Below, one piece after another: positions 12,260 to 23,325 of a DNA stretch of 64,000 bases. The position numbers and the translations under genes were made by a program. Below the pieces are notes generated by a model. It worked only from the letters and a program-made list of their open reading frames with translations. It did not search any database and had not been told where the DNA came from. The number at the start of each line of letters is the position of its first letter. Position 1 is the stretch's first letter. Origin of the DNA: Gordius sp. MW1 (taxonomy: Eukaryota > Nematomorpha > Gordioida > Gordea > Gordiidae); the NCBI GenBank assembly GCA_964036665.1, contig OZ038531.1, forward strand, positions 5,084,168-5,148,167, in the 5' to 3' direction.

Positions 12260-13683
12260 CCGGTGTAATGATCTGAAACGTCGACATTTAAAAACGACGA
12301 CGCTCAATTGAACATTCCTATTGGTTAATATGGCATAATAACGAGTTATATGCCATATCACGTGATCTTGCTAAAAGCTCAATAGGTTAGTTTTGGCACA
12401 AAAACATTTATTTTTTTTTGAAGACACTAAAATGACGACACAAGACTTTCAAAATATTTCAAGTAATTACAATGCATAATTATCTAAATTATAAATTAAA
12501 ATTTAGAGAATCACTAACAAACTATCAATTTAGCCATTTAAGTATATTATCAAATCTTTTTTTTACATGTATTTCATAAATTTAGGTTAGATCAAGAAAA
12601 TTATGAATATCAGTTTAGTCAAGCTCAAGCATTTGTATTTTATTCCATTTAACATATCTAATTTTGTATAAAAATGCACATAATCATTTGAAGCTTATTA
12701 AAAAATCTTTTACTTTATAGAATTAGTCTAAGTTATAAACTTTACCTTAGTTTTAAGCTTATAGACAATAAAAATAATTAATAGGATAGGCTTATAAACA
12801 TAGATTAGATATAATGATCATTAGCTCAAGCTCAATGAATTTAAATACTCACTCAGCTATTCCTTAGGTTATTATAAATTAAATGTACCTAATACAATGT
12901 AGAGTTTATCAATTAGCTTTACCAAAATTACATTTAAAAGGATAGGCTCATAAACATAGATAAGATATAATGATCATTAGCTAAAGCTCTATGTATTTAA
13001 ATACTCACTCAAATATCCCTTAGGTTATTAAATGTACCAAATACAATATTTACTTTATAAATTATATCAGCTGGTTATAAGCTTTACCAAAATTACATTT
13101 AAAAGGAATTATAAACATAGATCAATGATCATTAGCTCAAGCTCAAAAACACATCAAAAGAAGTAAATGCAGCGTTTCAATTCAAAAGGTAAAGTTTCAA
13201 AATATAAACTTCACCAATTGCCACCAAACCTTCACCATTTCACACCATTTCAAATTTGTCCGTTTTAATGCGCATGCGTATGCATTTAACAAACAAATCA
13301 GATAGCTGCGCATTTTAATAATGCGTATGCATTTAACAATTATTGCTTCACTCTAAAACTTAAAGGGACAGGGCTGAGGTTCAGGGTAGTGTTTTAGGTC
13401 AGCGTTTTAGGTTAGGGTTATGATTAGATGCACATCAAATTCCCTCCCCATTTGAGATTTAATTTTCGGCATTTTGGACTGTGGCATTTTGAACCCAATT
13501 CGTTTATCTTTTGCAACTTTATCTTATGTACCGGAATCATCAATTTTTTGTGAATTTTATAGGTTATTAACTAAAAACATGACGTTTGTATTAGCCTATA
13601 AAAATTTAATTTTAAATTTTAAGAAAAATTTTTGATTGGCATGTCGATTTTTTTGAGCGTCGTGGATATGGACATTACACCGG
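12260..13683. mobile_element. 1.4-kb non-coding element with CCGGTGTAAT ends
   Basis: The ends are inverted: CCGGTGTAATG at 12260 and CATTACACCGG ending at 13683. Inside them, GACGACGCTCAATTG (left) pairs loosely with GAGCGTCGTGG (right), and GTCGACAT with ATGTCGAT. The interior has no open frame. It holds a tandem array (12784-13150) and a copy of the GTGTTTTAGGTCAGCGTTTT phrase. The superfamily was not assigned. Confidence 0.65.
12784..13150. repeat. Tandem repeat, about 160-bp period, 2.3 units
   Basis: Units start at about 12784, 12940 and 13104. Each begins GGATAGGCTCATAAACATAG or a variant, and contains ATAATGATCATTAGCTCAAG and TTTACCAAAATTACATTTAA. The last unit is shortened. The array lies inside the element with CCGGTGTAAT ends. 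Confidence 0.7.
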
Positions 13684-14587
13684 CCTAACGATTTCAAAAG
13701 TACAATAGAGTATTTAATGACACCGCAATAGATTAAATCTTAAATCATGAGTTTCTCGAAGTTTTTATGCTTCAACTAATAGTATACCTCCCAAATTTTG
13801 CACCTTAATAAGACATTATGTGAATACATAGTTTTGTCATATGCATTACTTTTCACATCATAAGCTGGGTTGCAGGTGCATTCAAATTTACTATAATTTG
13901 ATAATCGTGCAATATAAAATAAATTAACTAACTTATATATTCGATAAATAACTATTTAATGGCAAAGTTAGTTAGAATTGGAAGGTAATTATTTGGATTA
14001 TAAATTTGATTATAATGATTTTCGTCATTAATTAAAATACGTGCACTTTAATCCTACAATAATGCTGCTTTTATTGTTGTTTTTACAACGTTTTAATAAG
14101 CACAAATAATTATAATTAAAGGTCACTCGCACTTTGTGGTTTATAAGTAAACATGCAAAACACTATGGGCCATAATTGATTATGGTAATAACAATGACTT
14201 AAACGTAAGCCATAGCCAGGGCTCTCAATTTGCTCAATTATGCAACTAAGTCAACTATAAGCTAACTTATAATTCTCTAAGTCTATTTATAGTTGACAGA
14301 CACAGTGAATTTGATACAAATGTTATAATTTGCTAGAACAATAAAGTTTAATTCTATACTTCAAATTTATTCATAGTTTTTTTAGTCTGCATTTTCCATA
14401 TAAAATTTTTTCTTTATGAATAAATTCATATTTTTATGTTGTCAATGAGATGTCGTGTCCCGCTAAATAAAAAATTTGTGTATTAAAGTTTTTCAAAATT
14501 ATAAAGGTTTGCCATTTGAATTTTTTAACATTTATTTAATCTTTTTAATAAAACAGGATAAATTATTATTCCGTATATATTTTTCTT
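13684..14587. other. AT-rich DNA, no gene seen
   Basis: No open frame with a recognisable motif, no splice-consistent exon and no inverted-repeat element were found here. Confidence 0.5.
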
Positions 14588-16284
14588 CTAAAAGTCGAGA
14601 CGAGACGAGACCGAGATTTTAGACAGAGACGAGATTGAAATTTTCATAATCGCTCCCGTGACAAGATCGAAACACTGTGCGTGCTCGAGTAAAACACTTA
14701 GTGAGCACTGCTCACGCGAGCAATTTAACAACTCTAGCTCAGAGGAGGAAAAAGATTGTTTTCGAATGGAACTTGAAGATACGCTCTTTGAATTTGGTAA
14801 AGATGCGCTGATAGTTATTGAAGCGGACCTCATTATAGATAAATTCAGAGGAGGGTATGAAGGAATTACTTTGGTCGACGGCTTTAGAAATGACGGAGGT
14901 ACGAGAATTCAAGAACTTGCCCAAGCATTTGACCTAGGTATTAAAAAAACCTTCTTCAATAAGAGACAGGAACACCCTATAACGTACGAAAGTGGCAGCC
15001 TTACCAGGATAGATCCTTTCTCGGCAATAGAACTCACTTAAAGGATTTTCAAATAAAATCTTAAGGTAATACCGATTATAATATTGACATTTTAAACAAG
15101 CTATTTTTGATGGACTATATATTAAAGAATCTTAAAGGGCAAAAAGTACAAAGAGTAGGGCTACAATAAAATGGAGGAGACTAAAGAATAATATTCAACA
15201 TTTTTGGGAACAAGTAATTATACATGCTGAATTTAAGGAAAATACTTCGTGTGAGGATCAATGGAATGGTATAACCGGCACAATGCGAAAAGTGGGACAA
15301 CAATTATTAATTGAAAGCAAGCCTACTAAAAATTCTCAGGGAGATGTGATGGTAGAATCAAGAAGTACAAAAGTGTATCAAAGAAAATAAGAGATTGTAG
15401 TAAGTTTTGTATAAAAGCAAGGATAGTAATGATAAGCAAGTTACCAAATAGCTTAAAAATCGACTAAAAGATATGTAGCAAAGGCTAAAAACAAGGTGTA
15501 CGATTATATAAATGAAAAACTAAACTCTAAGGAAGGAGAAAGATTGATCTACACAATCGCGAAGATAAGGGCTCGAAATGCTAAGGATTACGTAGAATGC
15601 AGGCTAATCAAAGGACAAAATGGAGAAGTTTTAACAAACGACAACCTTATATTACAAAGATGGTACGACTGACTACATGGTGATATATCAATTGAAAAGG
15701 AGCCCTTAGTAAAAGATAAACAAGAAAGTATAATAGGAAAATTGGACCAAGCGGTTTGGATCACGGAAACTGAGGTCAAAGTTACTATGGGTAAACTAAA
15801 GTCAGGAAAAGCTCTTGGACCGGACAACATACCAATAGAAAGCTTTAAAGCGTTAGGAAATATTCTGTCGAAATACTCGCCAAACTTTTCAACAATATCT
15901 TGAAAACGGGTAAAATGCCTAACAAGTGGAGGGATAGCTATAGATATTCAAGATCGGAACAACTACAGAGGAATGAGTCACAGTTTCTAGGTGTGGGATA
16001 TAGTGATCAAAAAACGGCTTCGAAGTTTAGTTAAAATTCGAGACAACAAACTCGGATTAATGCAGGAGAGGTCTTCAGCAGATGCCTTGAACAGTAGAAG
16101 ATTTATGGAACGGCTTAGAGAAAGGGAGGAAGATTCGCACATGTATTTTATCGATCTAGAAAAAGCGTTTTATATAGTATTGAATCTTCAGAAATACAAA
16201 AAACGAAGACTGGTTTTTTATCATTTAAGTTTTGTATATATAAGGTAAGGTTGCGTGATAGTCGGGTGATACGCGTGATAGTAA

Positions 16285-16376
16285 GGTGATACACGTGAAG
16301 GTGAGATGATACAAATTAGAATTTGAATATGATGATACGCGTGAAGGTGAGATGATACAAATTAGAATTTGAATAT
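16285..16376. repeat. 46-bp minisatellite, two units
   Basis: Two consecutive 46-bp units (16285-16330 and 16331-16376) differ at two positions. Each contains GTGAAGGTGAGATGATACAA and ATTAGAATTTGAATAT. A partial unit lies further left. The sequence leading out of the last unit, GAATATAATCGTATAGG, recurs exactly at 17111-17127 inside the integrase reading frame. Confidence 0.8.
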
Positions 16377-16406
16377 AATCGTATAGGCTGTGACATCTCT
16401 ACCCCC

Positions 16407-17145
16407 TTAATTTATTCCATGTCTTTCTACAGGTTTTCGGATTCGTGTTGATCGCCGGACAGTTATTTCGGGTGAGGGTGTAGGTGATTGCGGGGAGTCC
16501 ATAGGCTGGGGTAGGGGTGAGAGCGGGCTTGTGAGGGAAACTGGTATACTATCGCTAGCTTCATCATGTGGTAGATTAAGCTGTTGCGGAATTGTGGCGT
16601 CAAGTAAATCACTGGGTTCATTTGGTGGCAGATTATCCGGTATTTCGTTCGAAATTTCAGCCCATAGTTCTTCATTGTTCTGTTTGTCTGCGTTATCTAA
16701 AGACTTCCTAATATGATCACATGTCTCTTCCATAACGCCCCATTATCCATGGGCCTAAGATTTTTACTATTTTTCCTGTTACCCATAATTTATCATTAGT
16801 TGTGAAAGTTCTAACCCACACTTTATCTCCAATTATAAATTTTCGTTTGATGGGTGCCAACTCGTCTTTGTCAAGACCAGATACATGTGGGTTGAGTAAA
16901 TTTAATGGACCGATAAGTTGTATCATGATTAATAGATTAGCAGGAGTTAATCCAGTCCTTGGGTGAATGGTATTCCTATAAGAAAACAGAAAGACATATA
17001 ATTTATCGTTTTTAAAATTCCTAGTTTTGTTCAAAAACTCCTTAAATGATCGGACAAAACGTTGTGCTCTCCGTTGGATCGAGGATGATACGGACTGGAA
17101 TATGCGTTACGAATATAATCGTATAGGTTATAATATATAGTCCCT
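16407..17145 (-). pseudogene. Gypsy integrase C-terminal region
   Basis: On the minus strand, SSPYHPRSNGEHN is the end of the integrase core (family S-x-Y-H-P-Q-S-N-G). It is followed by LFSYRNTIHPRTGLTPANLL, the conserved YRNTxHxxTGxSPxxLL block, then a short basic-hydrophobic domain (FIIGDKVWVRTF). The frame then shifts into a Pro- and Ser-rich tail ending in RRSTRIRKPVERH. The catalytic Asp residues upstream are absent, so this is only the 3' third of an integrase. At least two frame changes show that it is not functional. Confidence 0.8.
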
Positions 17146-18091
17146 AGGACATTAGTTTGGAGATGTCTTATAGAGAACAATGTGTCAAAATTTAACGTCA
17201 GAGCCTGAAGATATGTACAAGTTAAAGAACGTACGTTAGAACAACAGTGGGAACTACAAAGCGTTTCGCCATCAACACTGGAGTCCATCAAGGTTCAGCT
17301 CTTAGTCCCTTCCTATTCATTTTGATAATGGATATTATTACAAAGGAATTGAGTGAGGAGGTCCCTTTGCAACTATCTTTGCTGACGATATCCAGTGTGG
17401 CAAAAGTTATCATAAATTGGCTGATGCTGTATTTATGTGATCATATGCAATAGAAGAAAGTGGTCTCAGGTATCGAAAGAAAACAAAATAATGAAGACAA
17501 AGGGGAAATGAATATCAGCAATGTGCATCCCATACTTTAGACGAATGGAAACTTCCAAGCATTGATTCCTTCAAATATTTAGAGACACTCTAAGCGATGG
17601 TCAAATGAATCTCAAAGCAACAATAAATTCCGGATGGCTCAACAGTCCTGTGTAGCTTGGAATCATGGCCTATTCTTAAGAGGCAACACCTAGAAACCAT
17701 AGAGATGAGAATGCTAAGATGGATGTTAGTAGTAAGCAAAAAAAAACATAAACAAAATGAAGAAATACGAAAAATCTGATTACAACATCCATAAAAACAA
17801 AGATTGTAAAACAGACTAGGATAGTAGGGCCATGTTGAGACAAGGGATCATAGCTAAGTCGGAAGAAAATTGAGAAGATAAATTTCGCAGTAAAACGAAA
17901 AAGGAGAATATTAAAGCGTGGAATCATAAATTAACGCACGATATGAAAATGCACAAGATAAATAAAAGTCTATGTGAATATAGAGACAAATGAAGAATAA
18001 TGTTAAAAGGACTGACAATCAGCCTAGACAAGATGGTTTTCGCGAAGCTGACACCCTTTGGTATAACATATGATTAAATCGCGTGCTAAAA

Positions 18092-18912
<821 letters not shown>

Positions 18913-18919
18913 TTATATA

Positions 18920-18934
18920 AATAAATTCAATAAA
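18920..18934 (+). promoter_or_regulatory. NTMT1 polyadenylation signals (two AATAAA)
   Basis: AATAAA occurs at 18920-18925 and again at 18929-18934, 8 and 17 nt after the NTMT1 stop codon. Such closeness implies a very short 3' UTR. The hexamer is common by chance in AT-rich DNA, so this is supportive rather than proven. Confidence 0.5.
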
Positions 18935-19385
18935 ATTGTGATACACATTTTTTAATTATTTTAACAAAACTAGATTTGTTTAATTTGTAAATGAGATTTA
19001 AAAGCAATGTAATTTAACTTTTAATTTAAACACTAAATATTAAGAGGATAATTATTTATAAACATCAATATGTAGGAATATCTAAGTTGATTATGACCCG
19101 GATATAATAGAGTAAAGACGTTGTTAACAACAACTTAAACGAAAAAGGTTTAAAAGTCAATTAAAGTTGTTAAAATTTATTGTTAAAGGGTATAATTAAG
19201 ACCAAAAAATTGAACAGGGCGGGGCCAATGATTCATGATCTTTAACATAAGGCAACTCAACAACGCCTAAATTTAAAAAATAAACCGAAAAGGTACCATA
19301 CCATTAACACTTGCCTTCATGGGCGAGCATAAAATTGAGTATTTAAAAAATTTATAGAATATTTTTCACTCTCCCCGATGCTCTG
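18935..19385. other. AT-rich DNA downstream of NTMT1
   Basis: Nothing recognisable besides AT-rich sequence was found between the NTMT1 3' end and the first hAT-type element. Confidence 0.5.
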
Positions 19386-19393
19386 GCCTCAAC

Positions 19394-20560
19394 TAGAGAC
19401 CTGCACGAGCGTCTCGAGGCTCGGGTTTTAAATATCATAAGCTTTTAATCCGAAATTGAGCAGCAAGTAGTCTTTAATTCTGTTAAAAACAATATAACGT
19501 ATAACATTTTTAGATAAAAATAAAAATTATTTCAAACAATTATTCTTTATCTACCACTAATTTTGAGTTAAATGGATCAAAAAAGAACCCATTTCTTATA
19601 GCCGAGAGAATCCAAAAGGAATTATCTCTGAATTAGGTTGGTAAATAATCTAAGGTTATATTCATTTGTGTTTTAAACCAAGATGGAATAGCCGTCTTAA
19701 AAAGCCTGAAATATACATCAATGTTATTAATGAATTAAAAGTGTACATGAAAGCCATGGAGGGCGGCCCCCCCCCCTGAATGACGAAAAAAAATTCACTG
19801 CAAAACCCCTTAAAAATTAAAAAAAATCATGTTTTGCCCCCCCCCCCTAATTGAACTTTTAAACGTTTTGCCGACGCCCATGATGAAAGCTCTGCACTTA
19901 TTCTAAAATACAATTAGATCAACAAATTTTTCAGGCTTCAATCACCTTTTCAAAGATTTCTATGATTGCCGGTGATGGGTAGAGGCAGAAGCCGACTTTG
20001 CAATTGATACCACTAAATCAGGAATTAAAAAGCATCACTTTTAGATGTCTAAATTTTAAAGGTCTAAGAAACCCCTATTAAATAAGAACAATTGCAAAAA
20101 GTTAAAATTTATTTTCTGAAGATGAGAATTATATATCACAAATATAATTGGGGAAATTGCTAACGGATGTTTAGTTGAAGATACATATGTAATACTTTAA
20201 CAATTTATTTCATTGGATTATGGAGGGGGGGGGGCTAAACATAATTTTTTTTTAATTTTTAAGGGTTTTTGCATTGAATTATTTTTTTGGTCATTTAGGG
20301 GGGGGGGGGGGCGGCCGCCCCCCTTGCTACCCATGATTCATTTATAGTTTTATTTTTTTAATTTATGCGTAAATTATTCAATAAAAATTTTAGGAAAAAT
20401 ATTTGTAGGGTTATTTTTAAATTTCAATAATCATAGGATTCCGGAGCCGGGCACTATTAAAAAATGTAAGAATTCGGACCCCGACCGGGCTCTTAATTTT
20501 TATAATTTAAAATTTCTTGTCCAGGCCTGGTCTTAAATAAATAAATTTTGCAGGTCTCTA
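19394..20560. mobile_element. hAT-type element with 8-bp target duplication
   Basis: The ends are inverted: TAGAGACCTGCA at 19394 and TGCAGGTCTCTA ending at 20560. The flanks are a perfect 8-bp duplication GCCTCAAC (19386-19393 and 20561-20568), the hAT signature. No transposase frame is recognised, so it is non-autonomous. It contains two G/C-tract inserts of the GGCGTAGCC family (about 19750-19885 and 20222-20335). Confidence 0.85.
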
Positions 20561-20568
20561 GCCTCAAC

Positions 20569-20693
20569 TAGAGCCCAGCAAAGTCACTTTTTTCAGCCAG
20601 AACCTCGACCCAACCTAAATTCATTTCACTATTTTTTAACCTGAACCCGACCACAGGTCCGGCTGGTTTTCGGGTCACACTTGCAGATCTCTA
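20569..20693. mobile_element. 125-bp hAT-type MITE abutting the previous element
   Basis: It starts TAGAGCCCAGCAAAGTCAC right after the shared 8-bp GCCTCAAC and ends TTGCAGATCTCTA, followed by GCCTTGAC (6 of 8 bases match). The TAGAGCCC-GCAAAGTCAC end also matches the left end of the element at 53241. The two hAT-type elements are thus back to back with one shared target copy between them. Confidence 0.7.
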
Positions 20694-20701
20694 GCCTTGA
20701 C

Positions 20702-21330
20702 ACAAATAAAAACTGAATATGAATTAATATAAACATATATAATTTTTTACGTTTGTTTTATTTTTAAATTAAAAAGTTAAATTAAAGGTTATATCATAAT
20801 AAATCTATCTTTCCAAGATTTTTGGCGAAGTGTCTAATAACATAAAATTAATTTAACTTTTAAATTGAACATTATTGGCCTAAAGACATAGCTCACATGA
20901 TTTGCAAAAATGCAAGTTCATATAAATTCAAATTTGGGAGTAGGAAAGGAATGGGTGATTACATAACCGCAACTAGTAATCTCTATTAATATTCAATTTA
21001 ATTATTAATAATTTAAATTGCCGTAGTTTTTATATTAATTATTGTTAAATCTATATGAGGAAGGGGGGTGGGCATCATAGACTACAGTGGGCATAAAGCA
21101 AATTATTTCATCTTTAACGCTATATGTACTAAAGAAAATTTTATTAGAGGGGGGCCGGCTGCGGCTTTTGGCTAAGCCCGTGCATGCCTTTAATGATAAA
21201 CCACTTAATAATGAGTTTAACGACATAGAGTATGAATGATAACGTTTACTATAAAATGAAAAGTGATCTTAAGTTACTAATTACATGTATTTTCTGATAA
21301 AAATAACTATAATTAGTTACACTGTAGGGG
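20702..21330. other. AT-rich DNA with a short G-rich patch
   Basis: No gene was found. The patch at 21055-21185 contains G tracts (GGAAGGGGGGTGGGC, AGAGGGGGGCCGGC) like those of the short G/C-tract elements, without readable ends. Confidence 0.4.
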
Positions 21331-21480
21331 AAATAGAGCCTTGAAAAATGAAATTTCTTCTGTCCGAGCCCGGCCTGAGCCCGACTTCTCAATTATTATT
21401 TTGCCTGAGCCGGCTCGAGCCCGAAAGATTTTTTTTTATTTTTGGCCCGAGCCCGACCCGATTAAATCAAATTTTGGAAA
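21330..21480. repeat. GAGCCCGACC-rich hAT-like terminal sequence
   Basis: Repeated words (CCGAGCCCGGCCTGAGCCCG, GGCCCGAGCCCGACCCG) separated by AT-rich spacers resemble the sub-terminal repeats of the hAT elements at 53241 and 58740. Only one end is visible and no target duplication was found. Confidence 0.4.
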
Positions 21481-21727
21481 ATTATTTCACCATCTAAATT
21501 TAAAATTCATTAGATTGCTATTACTCGTAATTATCAACTAGGATAAGTTTGAAATAAAAAATCTTCCACTCGTTACATTTTATTTAGCAAAAATTAAAAG
21601 TTAAGAATTTAAGTTTTTATAATATGTTTTTACATTTCAAAATAAAAAACTTTTTGAAATATATACTTATCCTATCCCATCACTAGATATCACTAATAAA
21701 GGGGGGGGGGGAATGGTGTACAAACTA

Positions 21728-23000
21728 AGGTTGAGGAAAAAGTTCGTAGAGTTTTTATCAAAGTCTTTTATTTAACGATTATTTATTGTTATGACAATAA
21801 CTTATTCAATAATATATTCGCCGTTGCTGTTTACGACCTCCTCTCACCTTTTCACCAATTTTTCGATGCCATTACGCCAAAAATCGACCGGTCTGGTATC
21901 GAAGAAGTTGTTGAGCCAGTTTTTAAGGCCCTATACATTGTCCAAGGTAACGCCCCTCCTATGGTTCGAGAGAGAGCGGAAAAGATGGTAATCCGTCGGT
22001 GCAAGGTCCGGAGAATATGGTGGATGCTTAAGGACCTCCCATTCGAGCTCTTGGAGTGCGACTTGAGCAACATGGGGCCTTGCGTTGTCGTGTAGGAGTA
22101 TGGTCTGGCCTTGTCGATGGGGTCTTTTGAGTCGAATAGCCTCATTCACGCGGTGTAGCTGGGATATATAGAGCTCCTTGTTGACCGTGGCATTCCTTTC
22201 CAGAATTTCCCAATGCCGAATGCCCTCCCAGTCCCACCAAACGCAGATCATGGTCTTTTTTGGATGGAGGTCAGGCTTGACCCTCGGCTTTGGAGTCGCT
22301 CCAGGAGCCACCCACTCCTTTCTTTGCTTCAAATTTACGTACAAACACCATTTCTCATTTCCCGTGACGATTCGGTGCAGAATGCGCTGTTTATGACCGC
22401 GGGTTGCTCGATGACGGGCGAGATGTTGAGAAACAATTTGAAGGTGATTTTCTTTGTGGCTTTCGTTAAGCTCGTGAGGGATCCAAGATCCCAATTTTTC
22501 GGCAAATCCCATCGAATGAAGATGATTTAGGATGGTTTTCTGATCGAACTTCATTATTTCCGCCAATTCACGACTTGTTTGGCGACCGTCCTCCTTCAAT
22601 CTGAGAGACTCTTCGTCGAATTCCTAGGGGCTTCCGCTACGGGGCTTGCCATCGATGTCAAAATCGCCATTTTTAAACTTTGCTCCATTTTTGTGCTGTA
22701 GACTTAACTATGACACCTTCTCCGTATATTTTACAAATGTCTCGGGCTGTTTCAGCAGCGTTTTGACCACGATGAAAAGCGAAGAATAGCAGGTGTCGAA
22801 AATGTTGATTTTTACCGTTTGGATACTCCATTTTGACGTCGCGAAGTTATAAAAAATTAAATTTCTTAAAATCACGATTGGTACAGTTTTGTAGAGGGGA
22901 AAGAGTTTTACTTAATGAATATTATATAATTCATCAGAAGCAAAAAATCGATAAAATAATGCAACATGTGTTGCACCCTACCGAACTTTCTCCTCAACCC
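21728..23000 (-). mobile_element. Mariner (Tc1/mariner) element, about 1.27 kb
   Basis: The terminal inverted repeats read GGTTGAGGAAAAAGTTCG at the left end (from about 21730) and the complement of GGTTGAGGAGAAAGTTCGG at the right end (about 22980-23000). TA dinucleotides lie at or close to both edges. The length and the transposase between them are typical of mariner. Confidence 0.85.
21802..22831 (-). pseudogene. Mariner transposase, full length but inactivated
   Basis: Mariner transposase cuts and pastes the element at TA sites using a DD34D catalytic triad. The reading runs from the ATG at 22831 to the stop at 21802 and covers the whole family length, about 345 residues. It shows an N-terminal helix-turn-helix (GQNAAETARDI), WVPHEL-like SWIPHEL, VKPDLHPKKTMICVWWD, the second catalytic Asp in LLHDNARPHVA and the third in YSPDLAPTDYHLFRSL. 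The first catalytic Asp of TGDEKW is changed to Asn (TGNEKWCLY, codon 22359-22357). There is a one-base frameshift near 22690, a TAG after RSGSP, a TAG after GVTLDNV and a TGA near the C-terminus. The copy is dead several times over. Confidence 0.93.
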
Positions 23001-23325
23001 AATATTTTTGAAAAATTATTGGCTTTATATGTGCATGTGGGTCGTACATAAAAATATGCAAGATATGTTAACCAATAAGCGGACAAATAAATTGAATCCG
23101 GGATGGAATTTTTGTAAATTTTTTAATATATTTTAAAAGTTTAAAACAAGTTTAAAAGCCTAGATAATTTTTCATTAAATATTATTATAATTAGTCTTTT
23201 AATAGTAGTTCATTACGCCTTTTACTCGATGTTGCACCAATTTTATAAATTCATCATGTTCCTCAATGAAGATGAAGAAGATAACCTTAATTTGTGGAAT
23301 AAGATACGTTTTAATCCGTTTTAGC

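Larger units (their letters stand above)
16230..17145 (-). mobile_element. Gypsy-type LTR retrotransposon fragment inside the RTE LINE
   Basis: This minus-strand piece interrupts the RTE reverse transcriptase after the LEKAF motif; the RTE frame resumes near 17150. It carries the end of a Ty3/Gypsy integrase and the C-terminal tail, with no LTR recognised. The insertion edges are approximate because no target duplication was seen. Confidence 0.7.
14743..18060 (+). pseudogene. Decayed RTE-clade LINE (endonuclease to 3' end)
   Basis: These are relics of an RTE/BovB-like non-LTR retrotransposon. The endonuclease end lies at about 14743-15040 (GGYEGITLVDGFRNDGGTRI, then FDLGIKKTFFNKRQEHPITY, a strong family match). 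The usual GDxNxHVG catalytic motif is degraded there. A linker follows at 15340-15700 (GERLIYTIAKIRARNAKDY). Reverse transcriptase blocks follow: GKLKSGKALGPDNIPIESF at about 15790, then QERSSADALNSRRFMERL and MYFIDLEKAF at 16045-16180. After a Gypsy insertion come GVHQGSALSPFLFILIMDII (17260-17340) and the C-terminal ESWPILKRQHLETIEMRMLR (17660-17720). Many stops and frameshifts interrupt it, so it is dead. Its 3' end reaches to about 35 bp before the NTMT1 start codon. Confidence 0.85.

Noticed and set aside
14588..14833. Minus-strand open frame rich in Ser
   Set aside because: It reads GAGACGAGAC repeat and the antisense of the LINE endonuclease, so it is a shadow.
21852..22530. Plus-strand frames across the mariner
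   Set aside because: They are antisense to a well-matched transposase.
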